From NCBI RefSeq assembly GCF_051172195.1, contig NZ_JBPJAQ010000001.1:2170001-2234000 (forward strand): DNA of 64,000 nucleotides, given 5' to 3'. Positions within the stretch are counted from its first letter, which is position 1, and each line of letters starts with the position of its first letter. Origin of the DNA: Paludibaculum fermentans_A (GTDB taxonomy: Bacteria > Acidobacteriota > Terriglobia > Bryobacterales > Bryobacteraceae). Under the pieces are notes generated by a model, which did not search any database, was not told the DNA's origin, and saw only the letters and a program-made list of their open reading frames with translations. Shown piece by piece: positions 43,878 through 53,115 of the stretch. The position numbers and the translations under genes are program-made.

Positions 43878-44070
43878 TGGTGTCTGCCTGGGTGGGATTG
43901 CGGGTATGCCCGCAAGAGAGCCGAAGGCTGGTTGGGAGGCATGCGGGATTCGCGAGAGGCCACTCGCGCCTCTGGCGAACGCCTTGCGAGCGTTCAATTC
44001 CTGAGTATCCTCGCCGCGCTTCAGTCGTCAACACAGAAGCGCCTGGCCAAACAGCAAGCACCAGGAGCTT

Positions 44071-45870
44071 TCAACTTTCGCATCGCATCATTCGGGGCTT
44101 GTGGCGGGACACGGCCGGTCCCCAGTTCTGACCTCCGGCCAATTGACTGAGCGCGATCCCCGTGCGACCTGCCAGTTCGGGAAAGCGCGGATCCGCGCGA
44201 AGCGGATCAATGCCGGGAAACCCGCTGGTGAGCCAGACCATGTCGGCCCTGTTCCGGCAGGCTGCTTCGAGCCAGTCAAAAGCCGCATCGAGATCACCGA
44301 GGCCAGCGTAGAGGATCACAAACGCCATTGGAGAGGCTCGCCCCTGGCTGAGGAGTTGGTCCAGTTCCAGGAGAAAGCGTTGTGTTTCCTGCCCGCGGTC
44401 AAGCCGCGCGTAAATATGCCCTAGGAAAGCGAGCGACATGGCTTCGCGCGAAAGGCTCAGAGCCTTCTCAAATGCGGCTAGTGCTTCCTCCGTCCTCCCT
44501 CGACGCCAAGCTGCCCATCCCAGCACAAAGTGCGGCTGCAGCGCGTCCGGATAGGACTCAATCGTCCGCTTGGCCTGTGCCGCCGCTTCTGAGTAATGGC
44601 ATGCGTGCAGGTAGACCCAGCCCGCCATCTGGTGCGGAAAAAGTGATGAGGGATCGATCCGCAACGCGAACTGAACCTCTGCAATCGACTCAGCGTGGCG
44701 GGCGGCGCCGGATAGGAACGCCGCATAGAGCAGGTGCGCATCCACATTGCTGGGGCTCAGTTCAATGGCGCGCCGGAACTCCCGCTCGGCAGTAGCCGGG
44801 TCCCAATCGAGTACCCAGTTCAAAGTAGCCAGGATGTGGTGAGCCGCGCTGAGGCTGTCGTCGAGGGCAACCGCTCGCCTTGCCATCTGCTTCGCGCCGG
44901 GGAACACCTCGGCTGCGGGAGCGTTCCCAAACCACCCCAGAGAGAAGAGACAGGCGGCATGCAGGGCGTGCCCGAGCGCGAAATCAGGCGCCTCGATGGT
45001 GACGCGGCGGATGTACTGCAGCGCTTTCCCAATGCTCTCCGCGCTCGCCTTGTACAACTCGGAGACCGCCTTTAGATAGTTCTCGACGATTTCCGGCTCC
45101 ATCGGAGGCGTCGGGCTCGGGGGCGGCATGACGGGTCCGGTGGATTGCAGTGCCAAGGCGACGCACTCGGCGATGGCACGCGCCACCTCGCGTTGCGTCA
45201 TCAATGCGGTGGAGATGTCGCATTCGTAGCTGTGCGCCCATGCGTGGCGCTCGGGCTCCATGAGAATCAGTTGCGCATTCACGCGCACACGGCTCCTGCC
45301 GTGCAATGCGGCTCCCTCCACCACGCCGTCCACCCGCAGATCGCGGGCTATCTCATCCAGTTTCCGGTTGCTTCCCTTCAGGTGGAGTACGGACTGACGT
45401 GAGATCACCCGTACGGCCGGAATGCGGGCGAGTTCGGTGATGAGGGCGTCCGTCATGCCGTCGGCGAAATACTCTCGCTCGGGATCACCATTCAGATTCG
45501 CGAAGGGCAGCACGGCCAGCGTGGGCTCGGCGAACGCCTTTTCGACCCCGACGAGCGCGATGAAACGATAGCCCCGGCCGCGAAGAGTCTCGATGTAGCG
45601 CGGGGCGCGCGCGTGGTCGCACAGCACGGAGCGGATGCGGTTCACGCAGTAGTCCACCCCCGAATCGTAGTCCACGAACGTCGAGTCGCCCCATAGCCGG
45701 CGGCGTATCTCCTCCCGCCCGACGAGTCTGCCTGCCTCGCTTACCAGAAGGGACAGGACGCTGGCCGGCTGCGGTTCAAGCTTCAGAACGCTGCCAGACT
45801 TCCTCAACTCCCCTGTCGTTAGGTCGAGGTCGAAGTCTCCGAATGCCACCCGGCCGGAAATCGCTGGCAT
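44071..45870 (-). CDS. Winged-helix regulator with TolB-like and TPR domains (CadC-like)
   Basis: A 599-residue protein. Residues 1-105 are an OmpR/PhoB-type winged helix (FGDFDLDLTTGELRKSGSVL, then ETLRGRGYRFIALV). Residues ~115-260 match the domain that often follows it in Acidobacteriota (LAVLPFANLNGDPEREYFAD, GVVEGAALHGRSRVRVNAQL). From ~270 there are TPR repeats (HFVLGWAAWRRGRTEEALAA, AMSLAFLGHIYARLDRGQET). No membrane helix separates the parts, so it is probably cytoplasmic. A near-consensus promoter abuts the ATG, suggesting a leaderless message. Targets are unknown. Confidence 0.88.
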   Translation of the reverse strand: MPAISGRVAFGDFDLDLTTGELRKSGSVLKLEPQPASVLSLLVSEAGRLVGREEIRRRLWGDSTFVDYDSGVDYCVNRIRSVLCDHARAPRYIETLRGRGYRFIALVGVEKAFAEPTLAVLPFANLNGDPEREYFADGMTDALITELARIPAVRVISRQSVLHLKGSNRKLDEIARDLRVDGVVEGAALHGRSRVRVNAQLILMEPERHAWAHSYECDISTALMTQREVARAIAECVALALQSTGPVMPPPSPTPPMEPEIVENYLKAVSELYKASAESIGKALQYIRRVTIEAPDFALGHALHAACLFSLGWFGNAPAAEVFPGAKQMARRAVALDDSLSAAHHILATLNWVLDWDPATAEREFRRAIELSPSNVDAHLLYAAFLSGAARHAESIAEVQFALRIDPSSLFPHQMAGWVYLHACHYSEAAAQAKRTIESYPDALQPHFVLGWAAWRRGRTEEALAAFEKALSLSREAMSLAFLGHIYARLDRGQETQRFLLELDQLLSQGRASPMAFVILYAGLGDLDAAFDWLEAACRNRADMVWLTSGFPGIDPLRADPRFPELAGRTGIALSQLAGGQNWGPAVSRHKPRMMRCES

Positions 45871-45879
45871 GTTACCGCA

Positions 45880-45908
45880 AGTATAGATCTGTATCGCGGC
45901 AACCTCAA
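45880..45908 (-). promoter_or_regulatory. Sigma-70-type promoter of the winged-helix/TPR gene
   Basis: On the minus strand TTGAGG (45908-45903) and TATACT (45885-45880) are 17 bases apart. The expected start near 45873 is only about three bases before the ATG at 45870, so the transcript would be leaderless. Confidence 0.55.
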
Positions 45909-46017
45909 TCTTTCCAGCGGCTTGGACCCAAAGGTAGAACTAAGCGAGAATCCAGCCTTTCCCCATGGTTGGGCGACCGCCGCTGCCGTATCGTGGCCTG
46001 TGAAAGGAGCGTTTCAC

Positions 46018-46887
46018 ATGCGACACTCTCGAAATCTCGCATTTGCGGCAGGTCTCCTGCTAACGCTTTGCAGTTCTTGTTTTGCGCAGTGCTTTCAGGC
46101 AATGGTGAAAGGAACCTGGGGATGGCAGAGCCACGGCACAACCATAATGACTCTCCCTGAAAGCTCCACTCCCGTGCCGGTTCCATTTGCCTCGCTGGGA
46201 GTGATGAAGATTGACAAGCAGGGTCGCTACACCGCTCACGCGACGACTTCGGTCGGCGGACAAGTCCAGGAACTTGACCTCACCGGTTCCATTCAGGTGA
46301 ACGCCGACTGCACCGCCACGGAAATTTGTGCCGCCGGCCCGCTGCCATGCGCGGACCGGTTGGTAATCCTAAACGCCAACGAGATGCGTATGATGCCGAC
46401 GCAATACCCCTTGGGTCCGGCAACCGGCTTGGCCGATTTCCGGCGCCTGTCCTGGGGTGAGCCGCACTGCAGCGCCGCAATGGTGCGCGGTCTGTATGGC
46501 GGTTCCGCCGAAGGTACCTTTATGATTCCCATCCCCGGCCAGTCGCAGCCCGTGCCCACCCCGTTCTCGGGACTCTTCGTCATGTCGTTTCAGCACGGCG
46601 GAACTGGAACCGGCGCAGCGACGGCATCCATGGCCGGCGCCATCATCGATGTGGAATTCCCGAAGATGTCGATTGAGGTAAACCCGGACTGCACCGCCAT
46701 GATGAAATACACCGATGGCGTTTCCAGTCAGATGCCTGGGAGGGTCTTCTCGGGAACGCTCAAATACATCGTGTTGGGTAATGGCAATGAGCTGATCGGC
46801 ATGGAAACCGAGAGCTCCATCGGCTTACCCGTCGAAGTCGAGAACCACAAACGCATTTCGCTGCTGCCCATGGTGCCCTACCGGTAG
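46018..46887 (+). CDS. Secreted hypothetical protein with internal duplication
   Basis: A 289-residue exported protein with a signal peptide (LAFAAGLLLTLCSSCFAQ). Two related halves are visible. The first has MVKGTWGWQSHGT, STPVPVPFASLGVM and SIQVNADCTATE; the second has MVRGLYGGSAEGT, SQPVPTPFSGLFVM and SIEVNPDCTAMM. Each half has a Cys in the same place. I do not recognise the family; a beta-rich extracellular domain is likely. AAAGGAG eight bases upstream supports the ATG at 46018. It is divergently placed from the winged-helix regulator, which could control it. Confidence 0.72.
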   Translation: MRHSRNLAFAAGLLLTLCSSCFAQCFQAMVKGTWGWQSHGTTIMTLPESSTPVPVPFASLGVMKIDKQGRYTAHATTSVGGQVQELDLTGSIQVNADCTATEICAAGPLPCADRLVILNANEMRMMPTQYPLGPATGLADFRRLSWGEPHCSAAMVRGLYGGSAEGTFMIPIPGQSQPVPTPFSGLFVMSFQHGGTGTGAATASMAGAIIDVEFPKMSIEVNPDCTAMMKYTDGVSSQMPGRVFSGTLKYIVLGNGNELIGMETESSIGLPVEVENHKRISLLPMVPYR

Positions 46888-47532
46888 CCCTGCGGCCGGA
46901 GCGGCTCGCATCCCTCTCGCGAACAAGATCAAGGAGGCAGGGGGGGCAAGCCGATACCCCAGGCCTGTAGGAGTTGGAGATTGTGGGCACTTCGGGCCGC
47001 GCCTTTTGGGCAGCAGGCTAGACGATCTGATACTTGGAATCGCCTTGGCCCACCGCTCGGCCGTTACACGTCCCAGAGCCTGAAGCGGCCTGCCGGATTA
47101 CGAATGGATGGACCGGCAAACAGGGAGCCTGACCTTCACGCACTCCCGGCGGTGCGGCGAGGTCGAGGAACCCGCGACTGGCAGGCGGGCGCGCTACCGG
47201 GCGCTGCCTGCACTTTTCGCAGCTTGATGGATCCGAGGCGGCGGATATCCGGAGCCGCCTCCAGCGTCTGGCCGAGTTCTGCACGGAGCTCCAGCAGCTA
47301 CTCTCGCCATGGGCAACGTGAGCTCTGTATAAGAGAGGAAAAACCAGTAAGGTTTCGGAAAGGTGCAATGCTGCCCATGGCGCCCATCCCGTGGAAGCCA
47401 TGGGGGCCAGACCACCAGCCGTGGGCAGCATTCTGGGGCCGATCCTGGCACGACGCCCATAGGGAGTTTGGACGCCAGTAGTACTCCAGAGAGGGGTTTG
47501 GGAGGAGGGAAGGTCTATAACTTTTTGAGGAA
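46888..47532. other. Gene-poor region at the edge of the integration zone
   Basis: About 640 bases with no convincing gene. It contains an 11-base perfect inverted repeat, AATGCTGCCCA (47367-47377) and TGGGCAGCATT (47422-47432), with a 44-base spacer. Short frames such as LDGSEAADIRSRLQRLAEF (around 47220-47290, plus strand) may be decayed coding sequence but could not be assigned. Confidence 0.45.
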
Positions 47533-48882
47533 TTTGGTCGGGCCGCCGAGATTTGAACTCGGGACCTCTTGCACCCCAACAATGTGGCGGGATTCCACGC
47601 CCACCACTGTATTGTTTGTTTTCTGGGCGTTACGTGGATTTGGGACGTCTGCTTCCGCTCCCTGCAGATGGCCGAAGGATCTGTTTGTAGCACACATCTT
47701 GGCACACACCCGGACGCCGCTTTGTCATGCGAAGAGAACCAGACTTGCACCTCAAGCCACTCGATCAGACGCGGTTTCGGCCGTTCGGTTGCCATATAGG
47801 GGAGTGCGCGCGTCAGGGCGGCGGGCAAGGTTGGCACAAGCCCGTCACGAAGGACTGGTCTCGCCGGCGACTGCCTGGCTCTTTATCATTTGAGCGGAGC
47901 GAATAGCCGTGTCATCGCGATCAATACTCGGCGACCGCGCTCATGGCTCGAGTTGTACTGGATGTCGGAGCCTGCAGCGGGTCGGTCCACTGCTTCGAAA
48001 GACACTGCCGGGCGTCGCCATCTCGAAGCAGAAGCTCCGCCAGGTTGAGGCGATTGAGTTGGTCCGCAGCAACCGCGAAGCGGCGCGCCAGAGTGTTGGA
48101 TTCTCGTCCCGGCCGTTCGTTCTGTGCGGTCTTCCGCTGAAGCGACCTGCTCCCGGATGCCTTCTTCACGAGCGCCGAAACGGGCAATTCGTGCTCCAAG
48201 TGACCGGGCATCCCAGCTACGGGCTACCTCGGGGGCAAGATCGCCTTCTCACCATCTTCCTGGCTACCGTAGCAATTCGACAGGGATCGCCGCGGGTTAC
48301 ATTCAGCAGCGCCGCCGAGATGCTGGGCACCTTCGGACTTCAGCAGGGTGGTTCTCAGTACCGCCGGCTGGTCGCATCTTTTCAGCGAATCTTCGGGGCG
48401 ACCATCTTCTTCGGAACAGACACACAACTCGAGCGCACGGCGGTCATTCACAGCGCTCGGTTCAATTTCATGTCCGAAGCTACAATCTGGTATTCCCGCA
48501 GCAGCCTGGAACGGCTTCTGCCAGGCGACTGCCAGAACATGATCCTGTTGAGCGATGAGTTCTATCGCGAGATTCTTGACCATCCGATTCCCACCGATCT
48601 CGAAGCTGCCAGAGCCCTTTCGTGCTCCCCGGCTGTTCTGGATCTGCTTACATGGCTCTCCTACCGCTGCTTCACGGCGCGTGGGCAAGAGCGGATTCCG
48701 CTATTCGGTCCCTTTGGCTTGGTGAGTCAGCTCGGAAGTGCCGAATACGCACGTCCGCGCAAGTTCCGCGAGAAGTTGGAGGGCTGGCTCGGGATTGTTC
48801 GAGCGATTTGGCCAACCTGCCCGGCTTGTATCGACAAAGAAGGGACTTGTTTGCTGGTCGACCGGGCCTTCGCCGTCGTTCA
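47533..48882 (+). repeat. 1.35-kb direct repeat, copy 1
   Basis: This segment matches 51659-53008 base for base in register (constant offset of 4126, no gaps seen in the parts compared). By eye identity is around 90%. It spans a tRNA 3'-end fragment, about 340 bases of leader, and the repA-like gene except its last few codons. Sequences outside the segment are unrelated. Confidence 0.88.
47535..47572 (-). pseudogene. tRNA 3'-end fragment, copy 1
   Basis: On the minus strand the T arm (CCGAG TTCAAAT CTCGG) and acceptor 3' strand end in CGACCA, with CCA encoded. The upstream sequence does not form a D arm or the matching 5' acceptor strand (CGGGCCG expected), so no functional tRNA is present. 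The acceptor and discriminator resemble tRNA-Pro, but identity is uncertain. Fragments like this mark attachment sites of integrases. Confidence 0.6.
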
Positions 48883-48889
48883 ATCTTGA
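47909..48889 (+). CDS. Plasmid-type replication initiator RepA (copy 1)
   Basis: A 326-residue protein resembling the plasmid RepA family (PF04796). Characteristic segments are LPRGQDRLLTIFLATVAIRQ, SAAEMLGTFGLQQGGSQYRR, LVASFQRIFGATIFFGTDTQ and WYSRSSLERLL; the middle FYREILDHPIPTDLEAARAL and the C-terminal PRKFREKLEGWL also fit. Such proteins bind origin repeats and start replication of low-copy plasmids. The GTG start is set by the identical position in the second copy at 52035. No parA/parB, origin repeats or relaxase were seen, so this is more likely a chromosomal relic or part of an integrative element than a working replicon. Confidence 0.75.
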   Translation: MSSRSILGDRAHGSSCTGCRSLQRVGPLLRKTLPGVAISKQKLRQVEAIELVRSNREAARQSVGFSSRPFVLCGLPLKRPAPGCLLHERRNGQFVLQVTGHPSYGLPRGQDRLLTIFLATVAIRQGSPRVTFSSAAEMLGTFGLQQGGSQYRRLVASFQRIFGATIFFGTDTQLERTAVIHSARFNFMSEATIWYSRSSLERLLPGDCQNMILLSDEFYREILDHPIPTDLEAARALSCSPAVLDLLTWLSYRCFTARGQERIPLFGPFGLVSQLGSAEYARPRKFREKLEGWLGIVRAIWPTCPACIDKEGTCLLVDRAFAVVQS

Positions 48890-49183
48890 TGGGGCCATGT
48901 TCACGTGTCGGCAGTTCGGGCCAATCGGCGTCGCTGATGGCGAGATCCTTGGTGCGCTGCCCGATACATGCGCTAGAGATCGTTGCAGACCGGTCTACCA
49001 GACGCGCCGATGCCAATCGTAGAAGTGCTCGCAACTGCGTCGTACTGAGCCCGATTGACCACGCCCCATCTGGAGCAGAGGCGTTCCCGTGACGAGCCCC
49101 GGCCAGCCGAATACGAGATCCTGAGGCAAGCACCAGCGAACTGAGGAATTGCCGCGAACCCCGCCGCCCCTGTCGCACAGAGC

Positions 49184-50281
49184 CTATGCGTCGACAGTTG
49201 GCTTGAATTGCGCTCGAAGCTGCAGTGCACGGCGGGTGTCCGAGATTTCTCTCACCAGGACTCCCTCCTCTGGCAGGCTCAACTTATACTCCCGGGCTAA
49301 CACCTGGTTGTTCAGGTTTCCGAGTGCATAGTGCGCCACCGCCTCGTTCCGTTCCGAACAGAGCACCAAGCCAATAGGCGGGTTCTCGTCGGGCAGGATC
49401 CAGTGCTCGCGGGCATAGTTCAGATAGAGATTCATCTGGCCGGCGTCCGCGTGAGAGAAGCGGCCGAGTTTCAGATCGATGAGGATCAGGCTGCGCAGCC
49501 GACGATGGAAAAAGAGCAAGTCCACTCGGTACCATTCATCGCCAACCCGCAGTCGCTTCTGACGGGCCATGAAGGCGAAGTCGTCTCCGAGTTCCAACAG
49601 GAAATGCTCGAGGTGCTGGATCAATGCCTCCTCGAGTTCGTGTTCGGAGTATTCGTCTTTCAGGCCGAGAAACTCTAGGACGAAAGGGTCCCGGATGTGT
49701 TCGTCGGGTGTGAGGTCATCGCCCGGCTGCCTCCGTGCTACGAGATTCCGCCGCGCGGCTTTCGAACGCTCGTAGAATTGAGAAGCGATCTGGCGGTCCA
49801 ACTGGCGAACGGACCATCCGGAGCTCAAAGCTTGCTTCTCGTAGAAACTTCTGGCCGATAGATCCTGGACGGAGAGCAACCGGACATAGTGGGACCAGGA
49901 AAGCGGAAACAACGGCAATTGTCCAGACGCCGTCTGGACAGTTGTGAGCGCCGAAGATTGTTCAGACGGTGTCTGGACAATCTCCTGGAAGGAGAGGTAG
50001 AACTGACGCATTTGAAATACGTTGGTTCTGGAAAAACCCTTTCCGAATCTGGCCGTGAGGTCCAAGGCCAACTGCTCGACCAGTTGATCGCCGTAGTTCG
50101 CCTTGCGTTGCCCGGATTGTTCTTCCTCGACGATGCGTCGACCTATCTCCCAATAGGCCGAGGTGATGATTGAGTTGACGGCTCGCCCCGCCGCGCGCCG
50201 GGACTCTTCCAGCAACGCGACAATCCCATCGAACAGGGGCTGGTATGCGCCGGTTTTCGCGACTCCCGGTTGTTTCGTCAC
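49184..50281 (-). CDS. DUF1016 / YhcG-type PDDEXK nuclease-domain protein
   Basis: A 365-residue protein of the YhcG family. The N-terminal DUF1016 region (SAYWEIGRRIVEEEQSGQRK, RFGKGFSRTNVFQMRQFYLS) is followed by an insertion of two QTxS repeats, then SWSHYVRLLSV and FYEKQALSSGWSVRQLDRQI. The C-terminal PDDEXK nuclease core includes FAFMARQKRLRVGDEWYRVD and LILIDLKLGRFSHADAGQMN. These genes are common in mobile regions and are thought to act in defence or DNA repair, though the role is unproven. A fragment of a second copy lies at 43640-43877. Confidence 0.9.
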   Translation of the reverse strand: MTKQPGVAKTGAYQPLFDGIVALLEESRRAAGRAVNSIITSAYWEIGRRIVEEEQSGQRKANYGDQLVEQLALDLTARFGKGFSRTNVFQMRQFYLSFQEIVQTPSEQSSALTTVQTASGQLPLFPLSWSHYVRLLSVQDLSARSFYEKQALSSGWSVRQLDRQIASQFYERSKAARRNLVARRQPGDDLTPDEHIRDPFVLEFLGLKDEYSEHELEEALIQHLEHFLLELGDDFAFMARQKRLRVGDEWYRVDLLFFHRRLRSLILIDLKLGRFSHADAGQMNLYLNYAREHWILPDENPPIGLVLCSERNEAVAHYALGNLNNQVLAREYKLSLPEEGVLVREISDTRRALQLRAQFKPTVDA

Positions 50282-50469
50282 TGTCTTTCAGGTTAACCAG
50301 TTTCCGCGGCGCAGTTCGTCCGCATGGTCGTTAGCCCGGGTTCGTCACGATACGGCCGGAGAATGGACTTAGAGGTTCCGGCTCCGTTCGGTCTGCTGCA
50401 GAGTCTCCATCACATCGGCGATTGAGCCGAAAACCTTCCGGGAGGCTGAGTCTGGGCTGGAAGAGGAGT

Positions 50470-51370
50470 CCCTTCTGATCGGCTAAGGGCTCGGTGATGC
50501 GGCACGAGTGATTCCCCCGCCGTCGGTGGTGGGCGAAACAATATCGGCGCCGCGGAGCGTAGGCAGCAGTGGGAATGCCCTCATCGGCGACATTGGCGGC
50601 GCGTTGAAGACTCCGCCGATTGGGGGATGTGTCTCGATGGGGGCGTAGCGCCTGAGCAGATGCTTGAGCGTCACCCAGAGCACAGAGTCCAGACACGACC
50701 ATCGCGTGGGCTTTGATGTGGGCGGTTTCTGATGAGACAGCTGGCGTATGGACAACGCGCTCTTCATGGCGCAAAACGGGGATTCGGTTTCGGTCAGTCG
50801 AATTTACCTCGTCCACGAGTCTTCGGCCGAACCGGCCTGGAAGTTGATGCGGAGCATGTAGGCCCATTCGCGCAAGGTCCGTCGGGCTTCACGGTCTTCC
50901 TACATCATGCAAAAAGGATCGATGCCCAAGGACTTCTTGCGAAGTCCCACATCGCACAGACTGCTGATTTGGGGATGTGTTGCCTATATCGATCCCAGTC
51001 GCTGTTACGCCATACTCCGGTCCTTCAGTCGGTCGGTCTCAATCGTTGGGGCCAGACTCCGCAGCGCCGCATCCACACGCGTGGAGAAGCGCTTGCTGAT
51101 GGCCTTCCCTTTCTCCTTGCGCTCGCGCATGCTGCAGAGAATATCAGTCTCATCGCCGCCCGGAATCGCAATCTGCTTGAGTTCCACTTCATCGAGCCGC
51201 AACGCAGTCCAGTCGTCTTTGAGCAGGCCGGCTTCGAGCCGCTTCATCTGGCTGCGCGGCGTACCGACCTGGTATGGCCCGCCACGCTTCCGGATCGCTG
51301 CCGGGTCGTCCTCGCTCGTGATGCCACGATCGAAGCCCCAGATCCGTTGTACCTTGCCATACTGCGACTA
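50470..51370 (-). pseudogene. Decayed IS1634-family transposase
   Basis: Read on the minus strand, RIWGFDRGITSEDDPAAIRK and GGPYQVGTPRSQMKRLEAGL are followed by LKDDWTALRLDEVELKQIAI, TDILCSMRERKEKGKAISKR and, after a stop and frame change, YMLRINFQAGSAEDSWTR. A TAA stop follows, then IRLTETESPFCAMKSALSIR and VLWVTLKHLLRR. This order matches IS1634-type DDE transposases. Several stops and frameshifts plus a missing N-terminus show it is inactive. No terminal inverted repeats were identified. Confidence 0.75.
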
Positions 51371-51658
51371 ACCAAGAGGAGAATCGACTCCGCTTGCGAT
51401 CCGCACCTGCTCACAATCGGGACGGGATGGCGAAAGTAGCAAGCCGTAAGGATTCTGCACAGTCCGGTGCCAATTGGAGTTTTCAGCACGCCAAGTCACG
51501 GGGCTTTCGGCTGTCAGGGCTGGCTGCGTTAGTGATCCGATTGCAGGCATGGGACTTAGGAGTCCTTTCGCTACTAGGGACCGCCTGCAAGGCGAGCAAG
51601 TGGTTTGAGGCGTACTTCGAGGAATGTGGAATTTATCTAAGTAACTGAAAATAAGGTA

Positions 51659-53008
51659 TTTGGTCGGGCCGCCGAGATTTGAACTCGGGACCTCTTGCGC
51701 CGCAACAAGGTGGCGGGATTCCATGCCCACCACCGTATTGTTTATTTTCTGTGCGTTACGTGGATTTGGGGCGTCTGCTTCCGCTCCCTGCAGATGGCCG
51801 AAGGATCTGTTTGTAGCACACATCTTGGCACACACCCGGACGCCGCTCTGTCATGCGAAGAGAACCAGACTTGCACCTCAAGCAACTCGATCAGACGCGG
51901 TTTCGGCCGTTCGGTTGCCATATGGGGGAGAGCGCGCGTCAGGGCGACGGGCATGGTTGGCACAAGCCCGTCACGAAGGATTGGTCTCGCCCGCGACTGC
52001 CTGGCTCCTTCTCACACGAGCGGAGCGTGTAGTCGTGTCATCGCGATTAATGCTCGGCGACCGCGCTCATGGCTCGAGTTGTACTGGATGTCGGAGCCTG
52101 CAGCGGGTCGGTCCACTGCTTCGAGACACACTGCCGGGCGTCGCCGTCTCTAAGCAGAAGCTCCGCCAGGTTGAGGCGATTGAGTTGGTCCGCACCAACC
52201 GAGAAGCCGCGCGCCAGAATGTCGGATTCTCCTCCCGACCCTTCGTCCTGTGCGGCCTTCCCCTGAAGCGACCTGCTTCGGGCTGCCTTCTTCACGAGCG
52301 CCGAAACGGGCAATTCATTCTTCAAGTAACCGGGCATCCCAGTTACGGGTTGCCCTGGGGACAAGACCGCCTACTCCCCATCCTCCTGGCTACGGTGGCG
52401 ATTCGGCAGAAATCTCCGAGGATCATATTCAGCAGCGCCGCCGAGATGCTGGACGCCTTCGGGTTTCAGCAGGGTGGCTCTCAGTACCGCCGGCTGGTCG
52501 CATCCTTTCAGCGGATCTTCGGGGCCACCTTCTTCTTCGGAACAGACACACAGCTCGAGCGCACGGCGGTCGTTCACAGCGCTCGGTTCAATTTCATGTC
52601 CGAGGCACGAATCTGGTATTCCCGGAGCAGCCTGGAACGGCTTCTGCCAGGCGACCGCCAGAACATGATCCTGTTGAGCGATGAGTTCTATCGCGAGATT
52701 CTTGACCATCCGATTCCCACCGATTTGGAAGCAGCCAAAGCGCTGTCATCCTCCCCGGCGGTTCTGGATCTGTTCACGTGGCTCTCCTACCGCTGCTTCA
52801 CGGCGCGCGGGCAAGAGCGGATTCCGCCATTCGGCCCATTTGGCCTGGTGAGCCAACTCGGAAGCGCCGAATATGCACGGCCGCGCAAGTTCCGCGAGAA
52901 GTTGGAGCGCTGGCTCAGGATCGTTCGAGCGATCTGGCCAACCTGCCCCGCTTGTATCGATCAGGAAGGGACTGGTCTGTTGGTGGACCGGGCCGTCGCC
53001 GTCGTTCA
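51659..53008 (+). repeat. 1.35-kb direct repeat, copy 2
   Basis: Second copy of the segment at 47533-48882, at an offset of 4126 bases, containing the tRNA fragment, leader and repA-like gene. Between the copies lie the DUF1016 gene and the IS1634 remnant. Confidence 0.88.
51661..51698 (-). pseudogene. tRNA 3'-end fragment, copy 2
   Basis: Same T-arm and CCA end as copy 1. The bases where an anticodon loop would lie differ: TTGCGGCG here against TTGGGGTG in copy 1, both between a partial CTTG/CAAG stem. The 5' half of a tRNA is absent in both copies. Confidence 0.6.
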
Positions 53009-53015
53009 CCGTTAG
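52035..53015 (+). CDS. Plasmid-type replication initiator RepA (copy 2)
   Basis: A 326-residue RepA-family protein about 90% identical to copy 1 by eye and of exactly equal length. Core segments are LPWGQDRLLPILLATVAIRQ, SAAEMLDAFGFQQGGSQYRR and IFGATFFFGTDTQLER. Differences are scattered substitutions without frame disruption, so both copies appear to be under coding constraint rather than decaying. The frame is open for 125 codons upstream of the GTG, but that part covers the tRNA fragment and leader and is not protein-like; the start is placed where copy 1 begins. Confidence 0.75.
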   Translation: MSSRLMLGDRAHGSSCTGCRSLQRVGPLLRDTLPGVAVSKQKLRQVEAIELVRTNREAARQNVGFSSRPFVLCGLPLKRPASGCLLHERRNGQFILQVTGHPSYGLPWGQDRLLPILLATVAIRQKSPRIIFSSAAEMLDAFGFQQGGSQYRRLVASFQRIFGATFFFGTDTQLERTAVVHSARFNFMSEARIWYSRSSLERLLPGDRQNMILLSDEFYREILDHPIPTDLEAAKALSSSPAVLDLFTWLSYRCFTARGQERIPPFGPFGLVSQLGSAEYARPRKFREKLERWLRIVRAIWPTCPACIDQEGTGLLVDRAVAVVHR

Positions 53016-53115
53016 CAGAGTTGGGGTGACGCGGGCAGCCTTCTTGTCGGCCGGACTCCAGCGCAGAGGTCCGTTACAAACTGAGGCACCAGCGCGCGGA
53101 TTGTGATCCTGAGTG

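Noticed and set aside
47535..47610. Complete tRNA gene
   Set aside because: Only the T arm and acceptor 3' strand fold; no D arm or matching 5' strand is present.
48672..49178. 168-codon minus-strand frame with STTQLRALLRLASARLVDRS
   Set aside because: Part looks protein-like, but it overlaps the constrained repA gene and no homologous family was recognised; possibly a decayed fragment.
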